Source: Alectoria sarmentosa (Eukaryota; Ascomycota; Lecanoromycetes; Lecanorales; Parmeliaceae). Taken from it: a stretch of 64,000 nucleotides of DNA. This document shows positions 1-11,466 of this stretch, one piece after another. The notes under the pieces were generated by a model. The model did no database searches. It had not been told where the DNA came from and worked only from the letters and a program-made list of their open reading frames with translations. The stretch covers positions 124,001-188,000 of the forward strand of contig WOGZ01000007.1 of NCBI GenBank assembly GCA_009733775.1. Direction: 5' to 3'. A program made the translations under genes and the position numbers. Numbering within the stretch: position 1 is the stretch's first letter; each line of letters starts with the position of its first letter.

Positions 1-1924
1 AGTCCGCAAGATCTGACCGGTCAACCGCAGCTGGTTGATCGTCCCAAGCACCGTTGAGATCGGAGTCCCAGCCGTCTGGACGAGGCTTCCGCTTTGTCTT
101 CTTTCGCAATGATCTATGGCCAGAGGCAAAGAGCTCTTCGAGATGAGATTTGCCCTCCTCCATCGCATCACGAATATTGTCTTCGTCCAACTTGTCCATC
201 TGCATCAACTGCTCAACTTGCTTTGACAGGTTCTCCGTGACGAAAGCCTCCATTGCGTGCTTGTCGTCTTTGTCAATGAATTGGCTGACGGCGTCACCGA
301 AGGAATTTTGGGGCAGTATTGTAAGGGACTGCGCGGCGAGGAACTCCCGCACCAGTTTATCCACCTTGACTGAGTCGATGCCGAGTGATGCAAGCATAGA
401 CTCTTCGGGCATCTCTGTGCCGTTCTGCGCTCTCTTCATGCCACTCGCCTTCTTTCGATAGAATTGGACCACATCCTTGATATTGGCAACTCTTTCAGTA
501 AAGCGGTTTGAAAAGCGTTGTGGGTTCTCGCAATCGAAGTTACCCCCCTCAGGTGCAGTATACTCCACCCGCAATCGAATCAGCGGTAACGGTGGAGGCT
601 CATCATCTTCTTGTTCCTCGTCTCCTTGAGCCGCCTTCCATTCTTCATTTGCTTGTTTGATCATGTCTTCAATAATGCGTGTGAGGAATTGAGTCAGCTC
701 AGTCCGATTATTGGCCTTTTTCACAAGTTTCATTGCTTCCTTCTCTTCAGATAAAACGATCTCTCTCATCACGAAGGGTCTGACCGTCTTCAATCGAATG
801 GTTTCCACCGTGAAATCTCGGCCCGTGATGCCTAGTACAGCAATGTGTTTTGGTACCGCTTCGCCTGGCATGAGTGATGTGGCGACTGAAGATCCCGGCT
901 GCATGACATGAAAGTTCGTCTCGGGGTTGTATAGGGGATCGATTTTACACTCGTGTTCGTGACCCCATATGACCATGTCCAAGAATTCTGGGAGGTATTT
1001 CTCTGGTAGAAACCCCGTCGGCGTATGCGCAACGCTATTATTCATTTTAGCATAGATACTTTTGTTCAGAAGGTAAGACCAACTGGTTTTGATGGACACA
1101 TATAAGATTGAACCAATCTTGTTTTTGTGTACCTGGCTGGAAGAATTTGACCTTTCCATCTGTGAAGGTCCGATTAAGCCGCTCATCCCTCACATTACTG
1201 ATGCCAAATAGAGCGAGCTTTGTGTTCCCCTTTTGTAGAAGTACAGGCTTGACTTGAAGATTGTCTGCTTCTGGAGTTCGTCCGTAGTAGTTGACCAAGC
1301 CGGCTGCTTGGAGCAAATCAAGGGCTGCAAAACGGCCATCCTGATATACGTGAGCACTTGAGACTAGGCTTCTATCGGTCCTTGCAACTCACCCCTGATG
1401 GGTCATCATGGTTGCCGTGTATGGAAAAGACCGGGATGGCGACATTTATATCTGGATCTTCGTAATTGACATGATTGAATGCCCTACAGTGCTGGTCAGC
1501 TACTGACCGGCTTCAGTGCTAATTTTGCATTGTTGGTGTACCCTTCAAAAACCTCGCTGCTGTCGCTGAGCATCTCCAGCTCGCAGGGCTTCTCTCCGTA
1601 ACAATTCATTCTAAGAGACCGCATGACGTTGAACATAGCTTTTCTTGAGGGCTTGTTGTCGTGGAAGAGGTCCCCGGCCAAGAGCACCATGTCGACATCT
1701 TTCTCTTTCGCTAAGCACATCACCTCATGGAAACTTTTCCAGCTATCGTCCCCTCGGATGGCGTCTCGCTCAGCGTAGCCAACATGGTTGTCTGTGGCTA
1801 CGAGTATGCGTATGGTATCTGCAGCTGGAATATCTTGTTAGTCTAAGAGCTGAGATATGGTAAAAGCAGTGTGAGGGTACGGTGGCATGTTGTAGAAATG
1901 ATCCTTACCAGGAAGACCAGGCAT
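1..1924 (-). CDS. mre11: Mre11 double-strand-break repair nuclease, 5' part (3' end off window)
   Basis: Mre11 is the Mn-dependent exo/endonuclease of the nuclear Mre11-Rad50-Nbs1 complex, which senses and trims DNA double-strand breaks. The start reads MPGLPAADTIRILVATDNHV, with a first intron at 1825-1908. Further introns are at 1484-1541, 1341-1392 and 1035-1083; each join keeps the frame and restores family sequence. The phosphoesterase motifs are all visible: DNH after the start, GDLFHDN, GNHDD and, past the last intron, GHEHEC. Downstream comes the capping/latching region (for example RVEYTAPEGG), with long acidic and lysine-rich stretches. The reading frame is still open at base 1, so the C-terminal DNA-binding tail is not seen. 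It is transcribed away from the gene at 2336 across a 411-bp shared promoter. No damage is visible. Confidence 0.96.
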
Positions 1925-2335
1925 GACGGGCATCAACTTCTGGGTTAATTGGGAGATCTTTGTGCGTCTATGTTGTCAGATCGCTGTGGAGTAGATGTGG
2001 ATAGAAGCAAAGATAAGGTCATGTCGTTGCATAGTTGTGAAAGATGAAGATTGAGATGCGGTTTAAATACCACTGCACCAGAGTGTTGAATGAATTTGGG
2101 AGACGCGTGCATAAACACTAGAATTATGCGCGTGGCGCTAAGAGTATTATGCATCGAAGTGAATGCGTCACTGGAGTCATATTCACTTCCCTTTTATAAT
2201 ACATTGAGGTCTGCTCTTGCTTTGGCTTCTATGATTCTGCATGTCTGAATCGTGACCATAGGTCTGTTGACTTTCTCAAACCACCAGGAACTTCCCCGAT
2301 TCCTCCGTTAAAATTGGGCCTCCCCAACCGCAACA
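1925..2335. promoter_or_regulatory. Shared intergenic promoter region, mre11 / 2336 gene
   Basis: 411 bp lie between two divergent start codons, so this must hold both promoters. An AT-rich stretch with TTTATAAT near 2194 is the only TATA-like signal I see. No other motif is recognised. Confidence 0.45.
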
Positions 2336-3673
2336 ATGCCCTTCGACATGACCTCCTCCGACACATACGATACCCCCGACTCCTCCCCAGACCCCTACGT
2401 CAACTCTTCCACGACCACCGCTAATGGTCTTCCCCCCTACATCGACTTCTCCTCTCTCCCCTCCGGCCTCCCAATCCTTGGTCCTCTCACCGGTTACACC
2501 TCCGCCAGAAATGTAGCCCAGATACAGAAGCGTTTCGTCCAGACGTCGGAGACCATCCGGCGACCCCTCACCGAATCCGAGCAAACAGCCATGGCGTACT
2601 ACGCAGCCAAAGCCTTCGCCATCTCCTCCTACGGCCCCACAATCGGCATAGGCGCAGGCCTTTACCGAACATACTCTACTCGCGCCCAGTTCCGGTGGCC
2701 GATGTACGGGAACATTATCAGCGATGCTCCGGCGGAGGGGGAAGTCCAAAGAGGATTCTGGGATGGGCAAAAGATGAGGGCGGGCGGGAAAGAGATATTG
2801 CAGGGTGCAAGCAGTCAAGCTAAGGCGAACATACTGCATGCGTCAAGAGGTTTCGCATACTGTCTGATAGGCTTGTATTTCGCACCATTGTTCGTGAGCT
2901 CGTATGCGGCTACTGTGAGTGCGGTAGGGGAAATTCGGGATCCGAGGCTTCAAGAGTCTAACAGGGGCGTAAGAGAAGCGGTGATAAGGGATCAAAGGGA
3001 AAGGAAACAGAGGTCCGGGGAGATCGTGAAGCAGGCAGATGCTAGGAGAGACGGCAGGATGGCCAACCTTCCCCAAGAAAGAGACCAGGGGAGGGGACGG
3101 AGAGGCGGAAGTGCGGAAGTGGATGATGCTAGTCCAACCGGTGGGGCTATGATGGACATGGGGATAGATGAAGAGCAGGGTAGATTGAGTGAAGCAGGGA
3201 ATATGGGTGGAGTGCTGAGCGATGGGCAGATGAGAAGTGCGGAGGCGAAAGCCCGGCCTCAATCCGATCAAATCGGGGCCAGCAATAGAGCGGCAACGTT
3301 TCAAATGGAAAAGGTCGAAAGACAACCCAAAGATTTCGGAAGCGATTTCGACGACGCCAGTCCCACGGGCGGTAGCGGAGCGATGGAGGGTGGAGACGGA
3401 GGCGGAGGCAGCGTGTGGGAGCGCATCAGGCAGCAATCCACCTCTGAGCCTTCGGCTTCGAGCACGGGGAGAGGGAGAGGAATGAGGGGAGCGCAGCAGA
3501 ATCAGCAAGAGGGTTCGACGACGACGACGACGACGGGGGACAGCTTTTCGTTTCCGAGCTCGGAGGAAGAAAGGAATTATGCCAAGGATGAGGCGCAGAG
3601 GGGATTCGATGAACGGGTGGAGAAGGAACGGAGGGGAGGTGACTTTGGTGGTGATGGGGCTAGACGGTGGTGA
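2336..3673 (+). CDS. Conserved fungal protein with two hydrophobic segments, function unknown
   Basis: Uninterrupted 445-codon frame. Residues 1-80 are polar and rich in Ser, Thr and Pro. Two hydrophobic stretches follow at about 86-109 (AKAFAISSYGPTIGIGAGLY) and 172-196 (FAYCLIGLYFAPLFVSSYAA), separated by a short charged loop, which suggests a hairpin-like membrane protein. From about residue 200 the chain is low complexity, rich in Arg, Glu, Gly and Ser, with a repeated DDASPTGG motif and a threonine run encoded by a short ACG repeat. I do not recognise a named domain. The compact N-terminal half looks conserved, while the tail is probably disordered. Two long open frames on the opposite strand are shadows of this biased composition. 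Confidence 0.75.
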   Translation: MPFDMTSSDTYDTPDSSPDPYVNSSTTTANGLPPYIDFSSLPSGLPILGPLTGYTSARNVAQIQKRFVQTSETIRRPLTESEQTAMAYYAAKAFAISSYGPTIGIGAGLYRTYSTRAQFRWPMYGNIISDAPAEGEVQRGFWDGQKMRAGGKEILQGASSQAKANILHASRGFAYCLIGLYFAPLFVSSYAATVSAVGEIRDPRLQESNRGVREAVIRDQRERKQRSGEIVKQADARRDGRMANLPQERDQGRGRRGGSAEVDDASPTGGAMMDMGIDEEQGRLSEAGNMGGVLSDGQMRSAEAKARPQSDQIGASNRAATFQMEKVERQPKDFGSDFDDASPTGGSGAMEGGDGGGGSVWERIRQQSTSEPSASSTGRGRGMRGAQQNQQEGSTTTTTTGDSFSFPSSEEERNYAKDEAQRGFDERVEKERRGGDFGGDGARRW

Positions 3674-4054
3674 TGCTGTAGGCAGCGTTTATATTGGTAA
3701 ACACGTCTTGACTGTCCTCCCAAAGTGATATTCCTATGTGAGAATGTGCGTTGCAATTCTGCACCGGCTGTGGCAAATTAGGAAGCCTTGGACCTGGCCT
3801 ATCGGAGAACAGCAGCTCCGTTTGAATTTGACAGAGAGAAAGGGGAAACAGTAGCTTCCTGGATAGTAGAATCAAGGACCTGGTCTGAGATAAGTTTGTC
3901 GTCTACTATCGTCCTCTCTCTCTCTTAAATATGCCACTTTCATGGCTATTCATCTCGAAAGCATCGATAGCAGGGCTTCACAGCCAAGCACCCTGCCTCA
4001 TCAAAGCTCCCTGCCCTTGTCATACCGCTACCACAAAATCCACAGTCATTCCAC
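3674..4054. other. Convergent intergenic region
   Basis: About 380 bp between two converging genes. It should contain both 3' UTRs. A CT repeat near 3910-3926 is the only visible structure. Confidence 0.5.
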
Positions 4055-4973
4055 TCACCACTTCTCCCCGGCCGGCCTGATATCAATCTCCCACGTAAAG
4101 CTCGTCTTCGGCTGCGTGTGCAGATGCCAATACGCGTCCGCAATCGCGTTCGGATCAATCATGGCCTCCTTGGCCAACCCCCACGCCTGGGTCTTCGGAA
4201 TGTCAATCACCCCGTCGATGACCGCATGGGCAACATGCACGCCCTTGGGGCCGAATTCCCGAGCGAGGGACTGCGCCTGGGCGCGCAGGGCGAACTTCAT
4301 GGTCGCGAAGGCGGCGAAGAGGGCGGAGCCTTTGACGGAGGCGGTGGCGCCGGTGAAGATGAGGGAGGGGGGATGCTCGGAGGTGGGTATTGAGTAGAGG
4401 AGGAGGGGGAGGGTGGCTTGGGAGAAGAGGAAGGATCCTTTGCTGCGGATGGAAAACGGTTGTCAGCCATTGATTTCCCGTAGACACATAGCAATGGAAA
4501 TTATCGCCTTTTTTGTGCATGACGACTGCAGGGAGAGCTCATGGATCCACTTACACGCTCCCCGCATAGCTCGCATCCAACACCTCTTCCGTCAGATCCA
4601 AAAACGGCTTTCGAACAAATGCCCCACTGGCATTGAATATCGCCGCCGCAACCGTGACATCGTTCCCATACTCCTGCTTCACTTTCTCCACCATAAGTTT
4701 CACGCTCTTGGAGTCCGACACATCGGTGGATATACCGATCGCTTTACCGCCGGACTGGTTGATGGCGTCAACGATGGGGGTGTAGGTATCTGGATTGCGG
4801 GAAAGGAGAGCAACGTCGTAGGCGGCGGCGAATTTGCGGGCTATGGCTGCGCCGGTCTGCAGTAATTGAGATTAGTATTCATGGCGGAAAGAGAAGAGTG
4901 GAGGGAGGCATGGTAGTGGAGAACGTACGCCAGGGCCAACGCCGGCGATGATTGCGACAGGTTTGCGGGACAT
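4055..4973 (-). CDS. Short-chain dehydrogenase/reductase family protein
   Basis: A 244-residue NAD(P)-dependent SDR-fold protein encoded by three exons (4973-4929, 4856-4555, 4442-4055). The introns are 72 and 112 bp and the total frame closes. The N-terminus MSRKPVAIIAGVGPGTGAAI carries a glycine-rich dinucleotide-binding loop (GVGPGTG). NASG at the end of strand 4 matches the SDR NNAG-type motif. The usual catalytic Y-x3-K is not obvious: the expected region reads ASVKGSALFAAFATMKFALR, where the tyrosine is replaced. This places it among the atypical SDRs often annotated only as oxidoreductase. Substrate is unknown. It lies upstream of another Rossmann-fold gene on the same strand, but 571 bp separate them and nothing shows joint regulation. 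Confidence 0.85.
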
Positions 4974-5544
4974 GGTGCTGAAGTGGGAGACAAGGGAGGT
5001 GCTGAAGTGGGAGACGAGGGAGGAGAGACGGGTGGTGGGGTGCATGAACTGTGGAATGGGGAAAGAGGGACTGATATGGCCGGGAATTGCTTGATCAGCA
5101 GCCAGAAATTGCTGGACGTATGAAAGATGATTGGCTGACCTCCTTTAACATACAACATATCAAGTTGCAATTGTTGCACGCTTTGTGGTCATATCATCGG
5201 CTCCTCGGCCCTCGGGGCAGTAGGGGATTGGTAAGAACATCATGCTAAGCAGCACCATGCCACACAGGCGCACGTAAATTTTCGGAGCTACGCGGCTTCT
5301 TGGTCTGCGATTGGAATCGCTATGGGCAGGTATCATAGCATGCACAAATGTCGTGATTGAGGAGAAGAATCCCTGTGTTTACATCTGACCTCGCTTAAGC
5401 CACAACTCTAAGCTAAGCTACCTACGAACGCTCTGAATGAACGCCTCTCCGTGTGAAAGGGTATCAAAAACACCCTGTGCAAGAAAAGAAAGGACACGGC
5501 CGCACCAGCAATAATCCTGTGGTTCATACCACTTCAAAACCTCG
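4974..5544. other. Intergenic region between SDR and NmrA-like genes
   Basis: Holds the SDR promoter and the 3' end of the next gene. I see no RNA gene, repeat or further coding signal. Confidence 0.5.
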
Positions 5545-6483
5545 CTACTTCTTCGGAAACCCACTCTCCGTCTCCATCCAAGTCCCAAAATCCTTTAGCC
5601 CCGGGTTCATCCTCTTCAACTTTGGTATGTCCACTGTGAATCCCTCCTCGTCGAACCATTTAAACATGATCCCCAGCTCGCTGACCATCCACTTGATGAA
5701 TCTCGCCAAAAACTCAAACGTTGTCGGTATTTCATACCCGAACCTCTCCCTGAAAACCTGGCTCATCTGCCCGAATGTCAATTCGTCACCTGCCAAGCTG
5801 ATGGCTTTGTCCTTATACTCTGGGTTCTCGGGCTGCAGGAAAGCCTGACCAGCGAAAAAGCCAATGTCTGACGTAGCAATGAAAGCTACGGGCTTGGAGG
5901 GTTTGGCGCTAACTTTGATGAAGGTGGCGAAGACTTTGCCCATGAAGTTGGGAGTCAAGCCGTCCATGAACGCGACGGGGCGGAGGATGGTGTACTGCAT
6001 CTTTGCGTCCGCGGCCTTGACTTTAAGGTGGGCTTCGATATCATGTTTGCTGATGAAATGAGGCACGTAGGTTGGGTTGCTCTCGGACTTGTCTCCGCCT
6101 CGATCGACGGAAGTGTAAACGAAGATCTTGACATTGTGGGCGATGGCTTGGTCCACCACAGCTTTCCCTTGCTTCGTCTCCGTTTCTTGTGTAGCACCAT
6201 CCTGAACAGCCTGTTGGACGCTGAAAACGCCCCAGATGGGTGCACCACCTGTAGCCTCAAGGGCGGCTTTAAAGACATTGGGGGTATCGTTGAGGTTGCC
6301 CTTGACAAGTTTTATGATGGTGGATTTGGCCGCAAGGGCTTTTGCGGAGGCGGAGTCAGGATTCCGCGTGAGAGCGAGGATGGTGAAGTTGGCTTTGGAA
6401 TCGGAGGCTAGGATAGTCTCAATGACTTTCTTGCCCTGCTTGCCGGTAGCTCCGAGTACCAGAAGAGGCTTGGGAGAACTCAT
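5545..6483 (-). CDS. NmrA-like family NAD(P)-binding protein
   Basis: Single-exon 312-residue protein. The N-terminus has the NmrA/atypical-SDR nucleotide loop GATGKQGKKV at about residues 11-20. ALTRNP follows the second strand, a place where family members read the cofactor phosphate. Later come VYTSVDRGG and ILRPVAFMDG, typical of the NmrA-like (HSCARG-related) family. Known members act as redox-sensing regulators (NmrA binds the GATA factor AreA) or as small-molecule reductases; this copy cannot be assigned to either. The usual YxxxK catalytic pair is not present in standard form, which favours a sensor or binding role. Length fits the family (about 300-350). A TATATA-like element lies near 6591, upstream of the start. 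Confidence 0.9.
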   Translation of the reverse strand: MSSPKPLLVLGATGKQGKKVIETILASDSKANFTILALTRNPDSASAKALAAKSTIIKLVKGNLNDTPNVFKAALEATGGAPIWGVFSVQQAVQDGATQETETKQGKAVVDQAIAHNVKIFVYTSVDRGGDKSESNPTYVPHFISKHDIEAHLKVKAADAKMQYTILRPVAFMDGLTPNFMGKVFATFIKVSAKPSKPVAFIATSDIGFFAGQAFLQPENPEYKDKAISLAGDELTFGQMSQVFRERFGYEIPTTFEFLARFIKWMVSELGIMFKWFDEEGFTVDIPKLKRMNPGLKDFGTWMETESGFPKK

Positions 6484-7977
6484 GATTGCAGATGTGAATA
6501 GATAGGAGCTGGATGAGGCAGATCAGAGAAGAATGTATGTTGAGATTTGATGGAGTATCGAAGTGAGGAATGTTGTGGCTCTTGGTCACTTATATACCTG
6601 CGCCATTGGGAAACGCTGAGTGCAGACGTCATCCATCATCAACTTTTAGTTGGGCGATGCTTGTGCTACTCGTAGCATGTTGTCGCACAAAGTGGTTCAG
6701 GAGAGCCATTGTTCTCGGTCGATTTGTCAGTTTGAGGAGCGAAGAGCGAGGGGAGCCTTGGCATTTATCTCCGCTGGTTCAAATTTGAAGATTCCCTCGA
6801 TCCGAAGGATGTTGCCCGGACCGAGAATGTTGATATTGCCGAGACGGCTGACCAATTTGAAGCGCCGATATCTTATGCTGATCCATTCATTGCATTCAAT
6901 CGTACTCTTCATCAATGCTTCAGGATGAGATATTCTCGCATTGCACATATTATCTCTGGAAATAGATCCGACGCAACAACGAAAAACGGTACATCACCAA
7001 TTCAATTTACCTACACATCATGAGAATCATCGCGGCATCATGAGACATCACATGTCTACTCGCATGATGGATGCGCTCTGTTTTATCCCAACACCTGGAT
7101 ACTTAATACCAGTGGCGCGCCAGGTTGCAGAACCTTGCTCCAACGGAACTTGTATTCCAACCCCTAGGGGCGCGCCGTTCCAGCACAAAAAAGCTGGCCA
7201 CAAGTACAGGTCGGTTCCGCCACTTTCTAAAGCCTCCGAGAAAGATACCTCCTTCCACCTGCGACGTTGATTTCAAATCTGAACAAATTCATATTGCAAA
7301 GTCTTTCCCAATGCACTTGATCTACGGTAGTGCGAGAAGCTCAAATTTCAACTCCAATGCTGTAATCCCCGATCCCCCGAAATAGAGATCTCGTAAAAAT
7401 ATCAATACTTCCTCGTATACCATTCAAGGTGAAGCAGGCATTTCAAATATCTAAAGGGAATCATTTTTTTACTCGCTTGGTCTTGTCTCTGAGCATATTG
7501 CGATGGTAATACGAGATCTGGCGTCATGAGCCATCCTAGAATAAAATAATTGATTGATTGATTGAACATTGTCACCGCAATAGTCAGGATCGTTCATCCG
7601 TTGTCGCTATTTTCATATTACACCCACGAGGTTAGTCATTCAGTATAGATTTGCTAAATTGGCAGGGAATCGGAAATCTCTCTCTAGGAAAGCAAGGATG
7701 TTGGATCCCGACGGCAGACTTCTTCAGAGCGTGCAGGATTGTCAACTTCTTTGGGTCACAGTCCCCAATCTTACGGCTACAGCAACTGGGCTTTGGTTCT
7801 CTCGGGGTGGGCAATGGAAGGGCTTTGACTGGAGTAGTCAGGGAGAAAGGAACGGATGTATTTATGCAGAGAGCGGTATCAACACCTTACTGTTTAGACT
7901 GAGCCCCGTCGAGTTGAACTATTTACATCGCCGGATGCTGTTAGGACCATGTCCCCCAGCACCCGCATCGTTCCTGC
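6484..7977. other. Intergenic region, nothing recognised
   Basis: About 1.5 kb containing the NmrA-like promoter at its left end. A GATT repeat near 7548-7565 is visible. No coding frame resembles a family I know. Confidence 0.45.
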
Positions 7978-10900
7978 CTATATGAGCCGAGCAGCGATAC
8001 CTATGGGGTCGCCAGACCAACCAAAAACCGGAGATGACGCTTGAAGGTTCAGTGAATCGTCTTGAGCACTTCGAATTCTCTCGAGTAAAATTTGGCGGAG
8101 CCCTTCTTGGCCCTGGTCAAAGGCACCCCATAACAGCTCCATTGGCTCATCGGTGGCACCCTTCGGTATTTCAGCACCATTCTCGAGGAGCAGTTTGGCG
8201 ATTTTGCTGTATCGTGCCTTGAAGGTGTGTGCTAAGAGGGTAGCACCACCGTAGGTGTCCGCGGATGTTACAAATGCGCCTTGCTGCAGTAGGAGCCTTA
8301 CAATTGCTTCCTTGTCCGTCTCCCAAGTCTTTCTGTGAATGTTTGTCTTCCGTCTTTTGCACAGCGAAGTATAGGGCTGTTTGCCCTTTCCTGTTTTTGA
8401 TATTGGGGTTCAAGCCCCGGTCAAGGATTGACTGCACTAGAGGTAGATTTCCAGTATAGGCAGCCCATGCAAGTGGTCCTTGTCTGAGTTCGTCACTCAT
8501 CTTGTTTTTTTGGCTCTCTCGGTTTTGGTCCACAGGCTCCTGCCTACTCATAGAGCGGCCCGTTTGAGCCACAGTGCTCTTTGTCTTCCGTACATCACAT
8601 ATAACCGGGCATGTTGGGTCAATACCCCAACCAGTGAGCACTTGGAACGCTTTATCGTGGCGAAACAAAGCCGCCAGGCTGAGCAGCGTTTGACCTGCCA
8701 ATTGTACTTCATTTTCTGAATCATCGGTTAGTCTTCCCGATCGCTTTATTACCGAAATCAATACATCACTCTAAAGATTGGGAAGTGTCGGATTTGATGG
8801 TATGTGGATTGATTGTCTAGCTAAGGAGTGGTGTGAAAGCTAGTTATATTAATAGCAAAAGAACGCTAATATCTTGACACACTATGACATTTGCCACTGA
8901 GGGGTAGTGCAGCATCAGATTCCGACAGGAAGCGTTGATTCAGCGCCGCTGAAGAAGAAACACTTGGCATGAAGTTCAAAGACTTCCTTCCGGTGTTGTT
9001 CTTCAAGTTTATGATAGTGGAAAATCCAATAAGTAGTCGCATAAAACCAGAAGGGGTCCTCATATGGCTGATGACAGATCACGGTCTGCAACGATGTCTC
9101 CAAAATAGACCTGTTTGCCTGAGACGGAGTGTAGCCCGGTTGAGACTCGAAGAACTCTCGGACTGACAAATGTGCGAATCGGAACCTGTCCAATGATTCG
9201 TCGTACACTACCAAGGTGGAGCAGACATCCAAAATGTCTGGAATGGAAAGATTTCGAGACTCGATTGATATTGCCCGTGAGCATGCTGCGATGATCACAC
9301 TAGAAGTTGCGTCTTTGGTGCAAAGAAGCCATCTGAAGATCGTCTCCGCAACAGTACGACCACGCTGATCGATTTGACCGATATTTTCCAGGATCAGAGT
9401 ATACATGCCAGTGAGAGACCGGGGCAATCGAGCAAGGGCATCCACCAGATCACCTTGAAGTTTGACACGGCGACTGTCGCACAGGCTCTCAATTTGCATA
9501 TTTACCCAGAGAAACCTGTGATTCGTTAGCTTCATGTGACTGAAGAGTCAGGAAGATAACATACATTCCTCCGGCTCTGTTAGTCAAATCCTTAGCGACG
9601 AGCGTTATGAGTTCTGGGGAGGCCAGTCCCTTCAGCAGTCTCCTGTTATTGTGTGCTTTCTGGATACCGAATTGTATAAATCTGCGAATATCATCCCAGT
9701 TGTCGTTGATGTTGATGTAGATATTAGGGTGCTTTTGCAGCCTAAGGACTATGTCGACATCGTCTCGACTGGATACGAAGACCTTCACGAGGTGAGCCGA
9801 CCTTTCCAACAGAACATCTAGCGCCCCCAGGAGCTCATGTCTTTGGCCGGAACAACATTCATCTAATGCATCGATGATAATTGTCACTGGCATCTCGGAT
9901 GCAATCTCAATAATTTGCTCTGTAGTTTCCGATATATCGAGGCGCGAAATTTCAGCTCCGTCTGCATCAGCCTCTATCTTCCTTTCTCTGTATTCTTTGC
10001 AGTAGATGATTCTTCCTGCCATTGCGGATTGTAGCACAAGAGCTGCTTGAGAATGGCTCGTAAAACTTCTGTTGGATCCGAGCGCTGGAGTTCTGCTGTA
10101 TTTCTTTGGCAGTAGAAGTAAGCAATAGGAGCGGCGTTCTCAGATGTCGAGCTTTTGAATAGAAGTTGTCGGATGATGGTTGACCTCATCGTGTCATTTG
10201 CTTACGCTTAACTGTGACAAATCATAGCTCACATCAGGCAAGTCTTCCCTGACCCGGCTATATGATGCCACTTAGCGACCGTCGAACCAAGCGCGTGATA
10301 GAACACCTACGTATGCCGTGAAGCCACAGTACTGACGACACGCTGGAGTTGCTCCAATCAACGAACTGAGGCTTGGCCAACAGCCATGATCCAGTACCTT
10401 CGAGCAAACCTTTGGAAAGACTCTGATGATGCTTTCTATACTGAACGCTGGAGAGCCATTGTAAAACCTCAAGGCGCTCCTCTTTCATTTGATTCGTCTT
10501 GCTGTGGACTAGATTGTCTGATAAGTTCGAAATTTGTTCCACGGTCCTTATCAAGGGGCCTTGGAACGAGGCGAGCAATGCTTCGAGCTTTGAAGCTGAT
10601 TCTCTCGACCCTATTTGCAATGCTCCAACCCCATTCCCCAAACTATTGATCGCCGTGGTCATGGACGACTGCCGAGCTAAAGTCAGCTGCAACCGTTCGG
10701 CATCGAGAATTTTGGTCAGCTCCACGACGTGTCCGTTACTGATTGCAACTTTGTCGAGATGGTTTTTGATTAGGTTGTCCGGGGTCTGTGTCATACTCCT
10801 TGCGAGCCGCTGAGTGAAGCCTAAATCGAAATGTTTGCGACATTTAGAGAAAAACTGTAATATGGAAACATAAACTGCGACTATCTAATTCTCTAGCAGG

Positions 10901-11466
10901 TTCTCGACTGACGAAGACTGCCGAAGGTAAAGCCTCTCAATGGCGGCATAACGGGCAACGATCTTGCAGACCACTTCTAAGCCTTCAGCTAAGCTTCCCA
11001 ATATCTGAACATCATTGACGGAGATCTGTGTGAGCCCGATGAGCTATCTCAAACTTCAATCCGAAGAGTCGCATCATACCTGCAAAAAGAATCGTATGGC
11101 AGCCCAGGGAAGGGCAGCTTGTCCAGGATCGTATTGCACAGCTATGTCACCAACCTCCTTGAATATGTTCGCCTATTTCACCATTTTTCCATAGACATCG
11201 TAGAGTACAACGAGCTCTCCATTCTTCCTCTTGTACTTTAACCGTCGCTCGATACATGCTTGTTTTTCTTTCTGGGTCTCCTCGAGTATATCAGCCAAGA
11301 TGGCACGTTTGTCCAAACGCTGAAAATCAACATTTTGCTTGTCCTTGTGCTTCAGAGACTCGACGGCCTTGTCCCACAGAGTCATGATGATGACGGTTGC
11401 AACAAGTAGAGTGTGGTCAGTAGAGCGCTTGAGCTCCAAGCAAGGCACCTCTAAAGTGTCTCTCAC
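7978..11466 (-). pseudogene. NACHT-ankyrin (NLR/STAND-like) gene, degenerate
   Basis: Family members are signal-transducing NTPases that act in fungal non-self recognition and cell death. Parts in order: an N-terminal helical region (WDKAVESL, then GDIAVQYDPGQAALPW), a linker, the NACHT domain with Walker A GIPGSGKT (after an intron near 10265-10310) and Walker B TIIIDALDEC, the post-NACHT segment FRFAHLSVREF, and C-terminal ankyrin repeats (GPLAWAAYTGNLPLVQSILD, then AIVRLLLQQGAFVTSADTYG), ending at the stop at 7978-7980. The gene is broken in at least four places. There is an in-frame TAG at 11173-11175 where relatives have Trp, and a second TAG at 10885-10887. One-base frameshifts lie near 9993-9999 and 8331-8343. 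No clean join was found between about 8760 and 8915. True start and any upstream exon are uncertain. Confidence 0.85.

Noticed and set aside
2276..3508. Two long minus-strand open frames (187 and 221 codons) opposite the 2336-3673 gene
   Set aside because: They mirror the GC-rich plus-strand gene, have no family resemblance and show composition typical of antisense shadows.
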